A stretch of DNA of 64,000 bases from Citrus sinensis. Its lineage: Eukaryota > Streptophyta > Magnoliopsida > Sapindales > Rutaceae. Location of the stretch: contig NC_068556.1 of the NCBI RefSeq assembly GCF_022201045.2, positions 23,045,501-23,109,500 on the forward strand, in the 5' to 3' direction. Position 1 is the first letter of the stretch. The number at the start of each line of letters is the position of its first letter. Under the pieces are notes generated by a model. That model was not told the origin of the DNA. It did not search any database and worked only from the letters and a program-made list of their open reading frames with translations. Positions 11,662 through 23,972 of the stretch are shown in pieces. The position numbers and the translations under genes were made by a program.

Positions 11662-12658
11662 TAGGGATGGCAATGGGGAGGGGAGGGGAGGGGAGGGGAT
11701 CGATCTCCCCGTACCCATCCCCGATATTTTGCATATGTCTCCATCCCCTCCCCGTCCCCGTCAGAATTACTTGAGAGAATCTATATCCCCTCCCCGAATA
11801 ATAACAGGGGATCCCCGAGGGTCCCCGATCCCCGAATAACTAATACATTTTTTTTCGATTTTGAGTTAATCATATTAAAATAAAAAATTCAAATAAAAGT
11901 AAAGTTCGAAATATATCTTACATTAATATCTATTACAAAAGTCACATACATTAAATTAGTAAGTAACATAACATGCAAGGGATATAAACTTCTTTTACAA
12001 ACTATCATGAACAAATTAATAGTCTAATACAAAATTGTTACAAATAAAATCGAATTTAAATTCAAAATTAACTTTTTCAATGGTGGCGTGGGCACTTTAT
12101 AAATGTGGACTATTCCCTTTACAACACAATAGTTAAATCGGAGCAAATCAAAAGCAAATATTAGATTAGATTATATTAGATATTAAAATTGTGATTCGCT
12201 GTGGGCAATTATAACATCTAAAATTAAATAAAAAATAGATTTAAGTTTAAAATATTTAAAGAATATTAAAATTAAAAAAAATGTTTGGCTAATAGAATCT
12301 ACTCGGTCTTTTTAATGTCCTAAATAAAAATTTAGAACTTTAATTAGCTAATTAGGCCTAAAAGTTTAATAATATAAATATTTTGATATTTTTTATTTTT
12401 ACCAATATTTATAATTTTATAATTTATTTACTAGTAATTTTAAAAAATTAAAATAAAATTAAAAATTAAAATGGGGAAATGGGTAGGGGATGGAGATTCC
12501 ACCTCATCCCGTCCCCTCCCCGAATAAGAAATTGGGTAAAAAAATTTCCTCGTCCCCTCCCCGAATAAGAAATTGGGTATGAAATTATCCTCATACCCTC
12601 CCCGAATGGGGAAAATCCCCGAGGGTACCCGTCCCCGTGGGGATTTTTGCCATCCCTA
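11662..12658. mobile_element. Non-autonomous hAT-type DNA transposon, 997 bases
   Basis: The ends are TAGGGATGGCAATGGGG and, inverted, TAGGGATGGCAAAAATCCCC. Perfect 8-base target duplications GGAATTAG lie at 11654-11661 and 12659-12666. The left subterminal region has a run of GGGGA units and the right one has repeated CCCCGAATAAGAAATTGGGT blocks, as expected of transposase-binding subterminal repeats. The AT-rich middle encodes no transposase. Perfect flanks suggest a younger insertion than the element at 6.4 kb. It lies about 420 bases upstream of the VAMP724 start codon. Confidence 0.92.
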
Positions 12659-12924
12659 GGAATTAGGGACCTCTTTTATGGAACTAAAAAACTATATCCT
12701 TATTTGAGAAATTATATAAATTTAAGGATTTAGATGAAAATCCGCCTTTTTAGCTTTATGAGCTAGAAACGACGCGTTTTGACTTGGATTGGTTGAATGT
12801 GACTTGGTAAATTAGACTTTGTAAAAGTTGATGTGCTCTTTCCCTTAGAATTTTCATTTTTTGTTTTAATTTTTTCTTTGCGGTAATTATGTGAAAAGGA
12901 CTAATTTGATTGAGTAAAGCAAAG

Positions 12925-12955
<31 letters not shown>

Positions 12956-12956
12956 C
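12925..12956. repeat. (GA)n microsatellite
   Basis: A run of GA dinucleotides of about 28 bases in a gene-free region. A reverse-orientation CT run lies at 13153-13172. Confidence 0.85.
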
Positions 12957-13339
12957 TAGAGAGCGAAAGTGGAAAAGCTTCGTTAAACTGAGATTCCGAC
13001 TTGGCCTTGCGGCGATCAATTAAAAATATATATATATTACAGTGACAATAAACAACTATCTTCACTTTGAGAGAGAATTATGGGCTGCGCTTGAGTCCGC
13101 ATGCCTTTTACAAGGAGCGATATCTCTCATTGGGAAAAAAATGTTATATTTTTCTCTCTCTCTCTCTCTCTCTTCATATTTTCATCGTCTCATATTTTTT
13201 CACCTTTCACATCGAAAAATAACAACCTTGCTTGGAATTCACAAAGCACTTGTTCATGAACCAACATAGCCAGTGAAAGAAGACAGCAAGTTTGCCTAAT
13301 AGACTAAATCCACTAAACAACTAGTATTCATCGGTTTCT

Positions 13340-13520
13340 TTGCATTTTTACCTTCTCTAATATTCAAGAAACGTTCATTTCACTCTACTCACATTTTGAA
13401 AAGGAAAAGATTGTCTTCACTCAAATTGAGGAAGTAAATTAAACTCTCACAATATATTGTGGGGACTTAAACCCATGACCTCACAATTGTGAGATTTGAG
13501 TTCTAACCACTAGATTTTTT
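13340..13520 (-). mobile_element. Old tRNA-derived SINE copy
   Basis: On the minus strand it has an A-box-like CTAGTGGTTAGAACTC and, about 35 bases on, a B-box-like GGGTTTAAGTCCC. A body with AATGTGAGTAGAGTGAAATG and TTCTTGAATATTAG follows. This order and wording parallel the SINE at 38.6 kb (AATGTGAGTGAAGTAGACAT, TCGAATATTTG). I found no clear target duplication, so the edges are approximate and the copy is probably old or truncated. Confidence 0.5.
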
Positions 13521-14774
13521 CAATCTTTGTTACTGAATAAACAAACTTTGTCTGCTTTTAATTTACAGCCAACTTTCAATTTCAATCCCACTCCATAATT
13601 GAATCATATAATATACTCTTCAATCTTCGTAGCATAACAAATTTGCGTCATCCATTAACTCTTCTATAGCGCCAAATTTAAAGACAAATTTCTCAAAATC
13701 CAATGTACATTTCAAATTAATTTTCAAGCTTTAATTTGTATTACCTCTCACCATATATCAGCAAATCAAAATTGACCGATAAAAAATGGGGGAAAAAATA
13801 GTTAAGACCAAAATTTACCCTAAACTAAGTTTTTAAAAGCAAGGCTGGTTAGAATAAAAGTGAGAGAGAAAAAAAATTGTGTATTTTTAATTTTTTTAAC
13901 AGGGATAAATTTGAAAATGTATGTAATTGATTGAATAATGGGGGTTAATGAGATAAACTGAGGGATTGAAGTATCACCAATCCTTTCTAACGTGGGTCTT
14001 TTTAAGGCCATCCATGTCAACTATGATCATGATTGGTATGAGTAATAAAAGCTACCGGATGTAGAAAATATATGTAGTTTTTAAATAAAAATTAATATCT
14101 ACGGTGAGAATATGATTTTTAAATAATAATCATATATACACTTTTTTATAAATTTTCAATCATACAAGTGTAGAAGAAAATTAATTTAACTTTCAAATCA
14201 TAACAGTAAGTATTTACCAAATTTTAAAGTTATAACTTAAAAGTTGAAGGTAACCAAGCAACCATAATAACGATCAAAGCCTATATCGAACAAATTCACT
14301 TCTTACAATAAATCTATTTTTAAATGAACTGATGATTTTTACCTAAAAATGACAAAAAGTGATTGTAATAAGTATGGGTGGGCATAAACCAATAACCCAT
14401 GGGTTTACCCAAACCCAACCAAAATAAAATGGGTTGGGTTGGGTAAATCATAAAAATGGGTTAAATTTGAATTTTTATGTAAAAAATTATTTTATAATGG
14501 TTTGGATATGATTTACCCACGGGCCGGGATAAATTCCCAAAATTGAAGGTGACATGTCAGTAGAAAATGAATTAAACAAATTAATTCCATTGTTTTCAAT
14601 TCCAAAATCTTGCATTCAAATTCAATTTCTCACCATTTTTGACACCTCCTATTCGACATAGATTCTTCAGAAGAACTTAAACATCGCATTTAAGACCATT
14701 TCTGAAGATTCCTTGCCGGAAAAAATCCTTAAGGAGCCACCCAATCTCCCTATGATTTTCAAGGCTCCAATATT

Positions 14775-15401
14775 TAGGGGTGGGCAAGGGTCGGGGTTGA
14801 CCCAACCCGCATGTAGAACGGGTTGAAATTTTTCAACCCGACCCAACCCGCAGTTTTGCTAGTTGGTTTGATTGGCTTAGACTTTTGAAAAAATCTATTT
14901 TTATAGTCTAATTAAATATTGAACAAAAATAAATTAATTAATCAAAAAAATGCAAATATTAAAATCTTTAGAATAATGTATTATTTTAGTTATTATTAAT
15001 TATTGTTATTATTATTTTTATTAATATTATCATTATTAACATTTATTATTATTATTATTGATTTTATTTTTTAATTAATATCATTTTTGTAATAATATTT
15101 ATACATGTATCTAGTTAATAAAAATTATATTATTTAATATTATGAGTATTTTAATAAATTGATTCTCATTCACATTTTTTATTCTCATTTATTTTGTCAA
15201 GTAAACATATCAATAACATTTCAACATATTTCTATTCCCATTTATTTTTATTAAATAAATATTAAAATTTTATTCTCATTTCTCATTCTCACTCGAGCCC
15301 ATTCATATTCCCAATTCATTTTCATTTCACCTAATTATCATTTTCTAAAATAAAAGCACCGTTAAATTTGAGGTCCAGCGTCGGGCTCTTTTGCATTCCC
15401 A
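14775..15401. mobile_element. Candidate degenerate hAT-like element
   Basis: The left end TAGGGGTGGGCAAGGGTCGG is typical of plant hAT-like ends. The right end reverse-complements to TGGGAATGCAAAAGAGCCCG, only partly similar. The flanking octamers CCAATATT and ACAATATA match at six of eight positions. The interior is a very AT-rich TTATTA tract with no coding frame. Either an old degraded element or only a left-end fragment. Confidence 0.35.
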
Positions 15402-15857
15402 ACAATATACGAGTGTGAAGGATACTGAAAAGTATACAAGTGATCACACCCTACACTTCCTCAAACTTCAATAATCAAGCGTGGCCCCACTCGGGCGCGG
15501 TTCATTGATTAATCACCTCGTGATCTACGTGAAAATCAGTATGCTAACGCCACTGATTATGCGTCTGGTCTGCTTCTATTCACACAAATCCCTCATCACT
15601 CTTTCAAATCAATTTTTCATTTTTCTCTTTTGCCCGCCCAAACAGGTCCTTAAGCCCCAAATTCAAACTCTCACCTGACTTGTATTTCAAAATCTTCGGA
15701 CACCACACACTCACTCTCTTTATCTCTCTCACATCTTCATCTTTCAGATCAGAACTGTACTCCTAAACGACAACGTTGTTAAATCTGTCCTTAAATTTAA
15801 TTAAACCCTAGAAAACATTGGAAAAAAAAAATTCAAAATCAATCCAGTTTTGTGGTA

Positions 15858-17051
15858 ATGGCTAATGTGGAATCTGATTCAACTCCTTCAGTGCCAGTAT
15901 CTGCTCCACTTGTACCTGTGCTTACACATAATCTATCTATTTATTTTTGCTCATTTTTATTTCTTTTTCTTTTTCTTTTGACTGAAAATTAATTATAAAT
16001 TTACTTTGTCCTTTTTGTTTTTGCAGAAAAAGGAAAATATTACTCCTGTCGGCTCCAAAATTGCGGTATGCTTGTTATTTTTTATTTTCTTTTTTTTTTC
16101 CCTAAAAAACATGTTATCATTTACATTGGCATTTGAAGTGGCAACACTGTTTTTGGAAAATATTTTGTAATTAATTAATTAATTTTCTGTTAGGAATTAA
16201 ATGAGTCGAGAGCAGAGTTGCTTAATAGAATTCAAGGCCTGAAACAGGTGAATTGATTTTTTTCTTTTTTAAATAATTTTGTTACCTTTGCGGCACTGTT
16301 GATTGTGATTATAAAGGGGTGTTTATAATTATTTGGTTTAGGATTTGCAAAACTGGAGATCGAAGCTAGATACTCAAGTCAAGATCTATCGTGATGTAAG
16401 TTTCTTGTTTGTTTTAACTTAACTGATATTTGCTTAGTCTTCAAATTCAACTTGTGCTGCATTTTCTGTTTAGTAATTGGAAATAAATGAACTCAGAACC
16501 AGCTTTGTGATTTTTATTTGATTCTTTGCTTTTGATTAGATCGCTATATTTGTTCATTAGGAAGGATGATCCAAGCTTTTTAGCTTAGTTGTTTTCTTGA
16601 TGAAATGCGTTGTACTTAATGCAGGAACTGACTGATATGAAGAAGACACTGAGTGTTGAAGTTGAGCAGCTTCGATCAGTGAGTGGTGCTTCGATAATAT
16701 TTTTCCCATGTTGATTTTGAAGATGTCTTATTAACGAAAAATAGTTTCTCTCTGAATGAAATTAGGAATTTCAAGAATTGAGGAACACTCTTCAGCAACA
16801 ACAAGATGATGTTACTGCTAGTCTCAGAAATCTGGGGGTGCGTTCTCTTATTCATTCTCCTATTTGTTTCCTAGCTGATATAGAGCTTAGTAGAAGCACA
16901 TTTATCGATGCTTTATAAACTTTTGCAGTTGCAGGATTTCTCGGGAGATGACAAGGAAAGAAAAGATGATCCCAATATAAACGGAAAAGATGAGGAAGTT
17001 CATGCTATTGCTACCCCTGTGGAGGATAATGCTAAGGCAGATGATAAGTAG
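15858..17051 (+). CDS. Small coiled-coil protein, function unknown
   Basis: Seven coding exons (15858-15917, 16027-16065, 16194-16247, 16342-16395, 16625-16678, 16766-16837, 16929-17051) give about 151 residues, all junctions in phase 0. It starts MANVESDSTPSVPV. Exons 3-6 encode a charged helix of coiled-coil character (ELNESRAELLNRIQGLKQ, DLQNWRSKLDTQVKIYRD, ELTDMKKTLSVEVEQLRS, then EFQELRNTLQQQQ). The tail is acidic. No signal peptide, membrane segment or catalytic motif is seen. The exon 1 donor is uncertain by 6 bases (CTT|GT or CCT|GT), and exon 7 has two acceptors 6 bases apart that add or drop Leu-Gln. The fold recalls prefoldin-like helices, but I do not recognise the family and give no function. 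Confidence 0.75.
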
Positions 17052-17299
17052 AGGGTTTTGATTTATGAGTGCACTACTTTTTGTCTTCTCTGAGGGAAAT
17101 TAGTGTCTTTCTGAATTATCTACCTTCCTGTATTTGTTAAAATCTGTGACTAGCTGTTGTCCCAAGTGAACTTCTATCTGAATCAATTTTTATGGATTTG
17201 TTTTCATTTAAATCACGTATCTCTTTCCATAAAGTCCTTACCAAAATTTTTGAATTGCTTGATAATGACACCCTTTCATTTCAAACTTCGTTCTGTTTC

Positions 17300-17530
17300 T
17301 TTGCTAGCTGCTAGCTGGTATTGGATATTCGAATTTCCCAGCTCTGTATGCTTTGGCCATTTATGTCAACAAAAAATGCAACCTTCAAAGGCCTCAAAAT
17401 TCAAAAGGCTGTGCCAGGGAGATCAGCAGGGTTAGCTTTTGCTTCTAGGTCCAACAGCTTATTTGAATCAGTGAAATAAGGCGACAAAAATCATGAAAGA
17501 ATAAGCAGGTATTAATGGTAGCTCCACTTA
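17300..17530 (+). pseudogene. Decayed gene fragment, copy A of a dispersed pair
   Basis: Related to 20,900-21,140: shared wording includes AATGCAACCTT, GATCAGCAGG, the GAAATAA stop context and GACAAAAATCAT..AAAGAATAAGCA. An open stretch reads NATFKGLKIQKAVPGRSAGL and then a stop, resembling a protein C terminus followed by its 3' UTR. Copy A has about 11 bases fewer than copy B just before this. I do not recognise the parent gene. Confidence 0.5.
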
Positions 17531-17759
17531 CTGCCCCGTTAATTCAAGTAGTTTTAGCTTTATTGAAGTAAATTGTTCTAGGTTGTAAAACGTTCTTTTT
17601 TTTATTTTGGTGTCTTCCTCTCAATTGTTGCACCAATTCATTGATCATACTTCATACATGATCACTTCCTTTAGCTTTCATTTCCTTTTCTAAATGGTTC
17701 GAATTAATTGCCATTATCAAATATTATAAATATATCAAATATTTTTTTTTTTCAAAGGC

Positions 17760-18030
17760 ACAGGACGGCCTTTTGGGCATTTCAACCTCCAAAACTTCAG
17801 CTTGGCCTCATATTCCTCCTCCTCCGCCCCATCACCACGGCCACCACTGTCGTTCACTGACCTTCCCAGAATACCGGAACACAACTTTCTCAGGCATCCG
17901 AAAGGACCTCCCATTGGTGTGAGATGACAATGCCTGAGCCTTACTCAACCTTCTCATTTTAGCAATTTCAGAAAATAAGCATCCCAGGTGGAAATGGTAA
18001 GCATTACGGAGCGGAGAAGACGGATCGTAC
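17760..18030 (-). other. Coding-like relic, unrecognised
   Basis: On the minus strand two overlapping frames look protein-like: MRRLSKAQALSSHTNGRSFR then MPEKVVFRYSGKV, and in another frame EEEEYEAKLKFWRLKCPKGR. GC content is higher than in the flanks. The change of frame suggests a broken gene copy. No family assigned. Confidence 0.3.
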
Positions 18031-20899
18031 GTATCACAGAAAGTTCAGCTATAAACATATATATATATATATTCGCACAATATCTAAAAAGATAAATGTA
18101 CCTCTACTCACATTTGTAGGAACTTGAAATATATACCACAATACCGGGAGCAATCTATCAAACGAAGAGCTTGCAGAAAGACCAAAATCATCAATACTTT
18201 GGTAGTATAACAACGCTAACTCATTGAAGCGCCTCCAAAGAGCAAAAAGCTCTGTAATTGACATCATCATAAAAGGATTGCTGGTAAAGAAAAAGAAAGT
18301 GGATAATTTTTGCTGTGCAATTGTAAGCAAGATTATTCCAATTAATACGAAATGTGGAACAAATTTCAGTTGAGTAGTATGCAAGCAGATAGGTCTGGTT
18401 TTAGAGTATTTGGAGCCTCAGCCAAATTTTTTTGTTAGATCTCTCTTTATTTTACACTTTCAATACTCAAAGAAATGTAAAAGGACTTAAAATTCATTTC
18501 ATCTTTAACTCTTCAATTTTAACAGTAATAGTAAAAAATTTCAAAAAAAACAAAATCTAAAAAAATCAAAATGATTTTTTTTTTAACTTCCTTTATAATT
18601 ATTACAAAATTAAACAAACAAATAATAAGAATAATATTATTTTCAAATAGATATTTCAAATGATAACACATAAAAAGTTCAGATGATGAATTGATTATTA
18701 AATAATAGACACAGACTTTGTATTTCAAAAAACTAATTTTTTCTTATTTAATGAACCAATGAATGTAATAATTTTCTTTATAAATAAAGGAGGAAGAATT
18801 TTTTTATCTACTGATATTTCAAATTATAAGGTTTTAATAGAAATCAAAAGGAATATTAAAAGTGAAATATTTCAATGTTAAATAATCAAGTTCTTTTAGG
18901 AAACTGAAAAGGTAAAGAATTTAATTTTCTTTTTCTTGGAAAGACTAATAATGAATGAGTTAATGGTTAAATAACATTATTAATCATATCTCTTTAATGC
19001 TAAAGTAACCAAATATTGATTTTCTATTAAAAAATAATTCTTAATTATAAAGATGTTAAAGTTACCAAATATTTGGATAACTGATAGTCAAATAAACTAT
19101 TCTACAACACATAATTTAAGAAAAGATTTTTGTTAATTAGAGAATTATTAAGAAAATACTAAAAAAAATGAGGGTTTCAAAAAATATGAGGTTTTAGATG
19201 ATCGCCTTATTTGTCTATACTTAAAGCCACTCATGAACAGATATACATCCTCTCTTAACAGATGAACAAGTCAAATAATATGTTAGACATTAATAGAATT
19301 AATGAGAAGATACGTAGAAAAAAGGAGTTTGCTGATAACAGTTATGCTTATACTAAGGATTTGCCCATCAGTTATCCAAATGAGTTGAGTTCAAAACACT
19401 TCATCAACACTAGTACACTACAGCCAGAAAAGAAAAGTACAGATAACAATTGAATATGTAAACAAGCTTGAGGTTTGTTTCTTATAGAAAGAAAATATGT
19501 AATACTAGCTGAAAAGCAGAAAGCATGTTTGAGGATGTCTTGGCACAGCTATACTGCAAGTTGATGAAAAAGCTTTTCCACCAAACAAGTTCCTGGCAGT
19601 GCATGCAAATCATACCACATATTTTCCGACTGAAATTAAGCCTAAGAGAGAGGAGCATACGGGCAAGATTTTAAAATGGAAACTAGCTCCATAGATGTAC
19701 TATCATGGCAATTATTTAGTTCAATAAGTGCAACTTCTGTGCAACCTACAGCAATTGCTTCCAAACCCGTATCACTCAGGAAGCAGCAATCAGTTGAGAG
19801 TAAGATTTTTTAACTTCTTACACCCCTTCCCCACAGCATCGCAGGCCCCTGCAGCATAAGATAGACTAACTCAAACTTCATGTTAATTGCAGCAAAGGCA
19901 ACCATGTTCGATTAGATGCCTTGTTCAAAAATAATTTTTCAGTTTTACTCACGAAATAGCTATTATTGAATGCTGAATCATCTGGGGTTATGAGATGAGA
20001 GAGACTTCCCCCGGCATGGTTAATTTATTCATTTTTAAGTCATGGAAGATATGTACTGCAGACATGGATGAATGAATACTTTGCTTCGTTAGAGACTTAG
20101 GAGGATACACTTTCAGGGTCATGTCTCATATCAACAATATATTCATTAGCAACATTTTAACATCAAATGCTTTCAGAAAAGCAAGGCAGTTTTGAACTTG
20201 CGTAATGTTCTTTCATTTCTCGCCCATGGGCCTTAGTACAACAAGTAGCCACTAGCCACTAGCCGGCCAGCCATGAAGTAAATGATTACTCGCAGCTCGC
20301 TGAGGCAGTGAAATAACTTGGCTTTGATGCCCCGGCGGCCGACACCCCACCCACCCACCCCCCCACTAAAGGTGAAAATACCTTTTAGCTTACTTTGTTG
20401 ATTTTTGTCTCGTCACTCTAATCAACTTCTAATACAACTTTTTTTTACATGAATCCACATCTCTTGCAAGTTGCAACCCAATTTACCACTAATATAAAGG
20501 CCCCATCAATTAGCAAGGGAGACAGAGACACGAATCATAAGTCCTTCCGAGCTCTTCAGTTACCAGCAATTTCAGTTCCTTGTAATGGAGCCAGACAACT
20601 TTCAATCAGTCAAATATTTTTTATTTGAATATATTCTTTAAATTCAAGTATCAGAACATAGAAAAATGAATTGATGGTCTTTATTTCCCCACCAGAAAGT
20701 CGTAAGCACAATACAAAGACAATATGAATATGATTGAATGGTCATGATTTGATTCTGCTACTGATCCTTCTAAAAGATGAAGTATAATGATATATAAATT
20801 GATAAATTTCTTTCAATGGTCAGATTTTCTATGCCCAGTCTTGACTTTCATTTAAGGCCAGCGATTTAGACGTGGAAAACGACACACCTTCAAACTTTG
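18031..20899. other. Gene-free AT-rich interval
   Basis: Very AT-rich between about 18.4 and 19.2 kb, possibly an old transposon body, but I could not define ends or target duplications. The rest has only short open frames without family resemblance. No RNA gene seen. Confidence 0.45.
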
Positions 20900-21140
20900 T
20901 TCTGTTCCTGCGTTGAAGCTGATATTTGAATTTTCAAAAGCTCTCTGTATACCCTGCCTTGGTCAATAATGGCAAGAAGAAGAATGCAACCTTTAAAGAA
21001 CTGAAAAGCTATGCAATGGGGATCAGCAGGCCGGCTTTCGCTTGTGGGTCTAAAGACCCAAATAGACCAATGAAATAAAGTGACAAAAATCATTAAAGAA
21101 TAAGCAAGTTTCAATGGGTAGCTTCACTTTTGCATGCTCC
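20900..21140 (+). pseudogene. Decayed gene fragment, copy B of a dispersed pair
   Basis: Homologous to 17,300-17,530 in the same orientation. Here the best open stretch reads NNGKKKNATFKELKSYAMGI and runs into ACGSKDPNRPMK and a stop. Similarity to copy A continues past the stop, as for a duplicated last exon plus 3' UTR. The two copies prefer different frames, so at least one is broken. It ends about 460 bases from the PP2C40 stop codon. Confidence 0.5.
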
Positions 21141-21602
21141 AAAGGCCAATAAGCTGAAGTAAGCTGAAACGCATGGCTGGCTTTTTGATGATGAAGAACG
21201 CCATCCCCGTAGAAAACGACATACATTCTTAATTTTGAAAATTATTGAAAGAAATTAAAATATTACATTTAGTTTATTTAGTCCATCTAGGAGGAAGAGA
21301 AAGAGGAAAAAGAAAAATGAGGCTCATTCACTCATTTTCAAAGGAACTAGTGCACATTTCAAGTGGCGTACAAAAGTTGGGTGGGGAAGACTTTGAACAG
21401 ATGAAGAAACAAAAAGGAAAAGAAAATTTTTCTTCCATCAGCAATATATACAATTTCAAAATTATAGCTACAACTATGAGTCTATTAAAAGCGATGGTAG
21501 AAAACAGAAGACGGTGACATCAAACTACATGTACAATTTTAAATGCCATAATCTACAATGCAAATACGTTATAACCAGTTGAATACAGAAAATGGTGACG
21601 CC

Positions 21603-23972
21603 TTACACGCAAGTTGATGCCTTAGACGCGCGCTTGTTGGTTCCAAGGATGATTACTATTACAGTTACATCATCATGATATTTTCTCCGTCTACCAGCTG
21701 GAACATTCATCAATTCTTCCAGACTGAAACCTGAAACAGTAACATTAAATGTTTGAATTCTTGTGACTAGCTTATAAGATTTTTCTACCAGAAGAATATC
21801 ATGGAGTGTGAATTGTGATCGTTTGCTGAAAATTGACTTACCACAAGATAGCATGACTGTACCATCCAGATACAAATTACAATGTAAATCGAAAATTAAT
21901 TTATAAAAATCAAATTTTCGCATAACAGAATCCTAATATGCAAAAATATACCACAATGAATAATCCTTATATATCTAAACAATATCAGTATGGAAGAAGT
22001 AACTTGTTTGCAATTGTGATGAAACAAGAAAAAATGCATGACAAGGTTCAAGGACAATGCAATAAGCGGTTTACCTGCACATTCTGCTGCTCTCTCAACC
22101 AGATGCTCCAGTAGAAACTTTGCTGGATCACCAGAGGGGTTGCTTACTATATAGCAACCGACAAGATCCACAGTCTCCTCATTGGTGAAGAAGTCAAATA
22201 GACCATCACTTGCCACTATAACAAAGTGATCAGATTTTGTGATTCTATGCACATTCAGCGATGGCTGAGTGGAAACATAAGGCGGACTTATGAGATTACG
22301 AACTCGAAGAATGCCCATTAGAGCATCGTTCAAATTTTTCTGCAGATAAGCAAATAGTATGTTATCCACATGAACAGTAAAGATAATCATCGTCATCTCA
22401 CAGTGAAACAATTAAACAATGAGGCTCAAATATTTAAGTGTGAGAGAGAATTTCCTCTCTTTATAATACATGCGTAACTAAATTCTAGCTGCCTGTACAG
22501 ATTATAATGGACAAGCTCATTGGCATAATAAATTAACATTCTTGGCTGAATTTAGGAACAATTATCAAGTTAGAGTCCTGAACAAATTTTCAGTTAAACA
22601 ACAACAGTAATGTTGCAAATTCACAATGCCTAAGGTGTCTCTGAAAAATTAACAGGGCATATTTTGCTCATTTTAGTTGAAAGCATAGTAGCCTTTGGCA
22701 CACAGTGATTTACGCAATACAGTTGTTAAGCCTAATCCGGGAACTAAAGTTAACCACTAAAATATACTAAAGAAATAACAAAATCAGAGGTTAAGCACAG
22801 TACTGTCTATGTACCTTTTTTAAGTAACCGACTCCAAAAGCACGAGTGACCTTCAATTTTCCTTTCACTTTTCCTGCCACAATGGGCATTGGATCATCAG
22901 GATGTTCAGAAAGTAGTCTAGTTTTTTCATCTTCATTCTCAACAGTGTGACTTTCAGTGAGCTGAATAGCTTTCAGCCTTTTGTGTCCACTTAAATCATT
23001 GACTTCATCGTAAGTTGCCAAAACAGCTCTACTGTCACCTAGATTGAGGGTATACAAATTGTTCCCATGAAGAAGCACAAGCAAAACACAAGATCCTACA
23101 GAGACTAGATCAGGGCGGTCCTCCATTTCCTGTTCAACCATGTGCAAGAAATCATTCTCAGCCTGATTAAGAGCACGTTGGAGGCTGTCCAGCACTGCAT
23201 GCTGAAATGAAGAAGATATTTCCCTTTCAGGATGCAAACTTGCCTTGGCAAAACTGTTAGCAGCTGAATCCTTTCTTTCATCCTCAAATATATATTGCAG
23301 GTGTCCACCAAAATCTGAATCATCAGGTGCTCTGGTGGCATCGATCTTTGATTCCCACTCGAACAAATTGGAATAAAACATGACAGATTCATATAATGTC
23401 CCAGCCAGAAAATCAGCAGCATCTCTTCCATTGAAGCCGTCATAAATTGCACAAAAGAGCAAACCATGTTCTTCAGAACAAACAGCTTGAACTCTGTCTT
23501 CACCAGCAGCCCCACCTGCCACTTGCACTTCCATACCATTAAGAATACCTTCACTTCTGCAAGGAGCAATCATGAGTTTTGATACACAAGTATCATATTC
23601 TGGTAGATCACTTGGAGAAGATGGACTGCAACTCAGATTTGACAAACTGCTTTGGAGGGAAGATGATAGCATGTCCAACCTTGATAGAGTTGGAGACGAG
23701 GGTACCCTACGAAATGAATTCGGGGAGTCCAAACTAGGGAGTATTTCTGCCCCTATCAAACCATTGCAGATATTTGTGTTAGCCAATGTCGCATTGGCAC
23801 TTAAGGCAGCACCAGACAGGCAAGAGAAACTACTGGTCTTTTGGATTTTAATTCCAGGCACAATGTTATATCCGTCTGGCACCTCACAAGAACCATCTCT
23901 GTGGCCATTACATTGATAGCCAAAACTTACCTTAAGCTCTCCTTCAGAATTCATCATACGTTGTTGTTGCAT
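21603..23972 (-). CDS. PP2C40: Protein phosphatase 2C 40-like
   Basis: Three coding exons (23972-22815, 22339-22075, 21730-21603) encode 516 residues; phase holds and introns are GT-AG. The N terminus carries a conserved stretch (KTSSFSCLSGAALSANATLA) and a Ser-rich spacer. The PP2C catalytic core follows: EVQVAGGAAGEDRVQAV, DGFNGRDAADF at about 178-188, LNLGDSRAVLA, VTRAFGVGYLKK, VIVASDGLFDFF and YHDDVTVIVI near the end. It should be a metal-dependent Ser/Thr phosphatase of the plant POL/PLL-related group, which has DGFNG where most PP2Cs have DGHGG. It matches Arabidopsis PP2C 40 as I recall it. The 5' UTR is probably spliced, with an acceptor 7 bases before the ATG (TTTTGTATCAG, minus strand). 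Confidence 0.92.

Larger units (their letters stand above)
12667..15857. other. Gene-free repeat-rich interval
   Basis: Contains microsatellites, the SINE at 13.4 kb, a fragment at about 14,385-14,560 with GGGTGGGCATAAACC-like wording typical of hAT-type ends but no matching partner, and the candidate element at 14.8-15.4 kb. The last ~150 bases, rich in CT, are probably the leader of the coiled-coil gene. Confidence 0.5.

Noticed and set aside
21896-22411. 171-codon minus-strand frame as a separate phosphatase gene
   Set aside because: It reads through the middle PP2C40 exon (22075-22339) into both flanking introns; the spliced model explains it fully.
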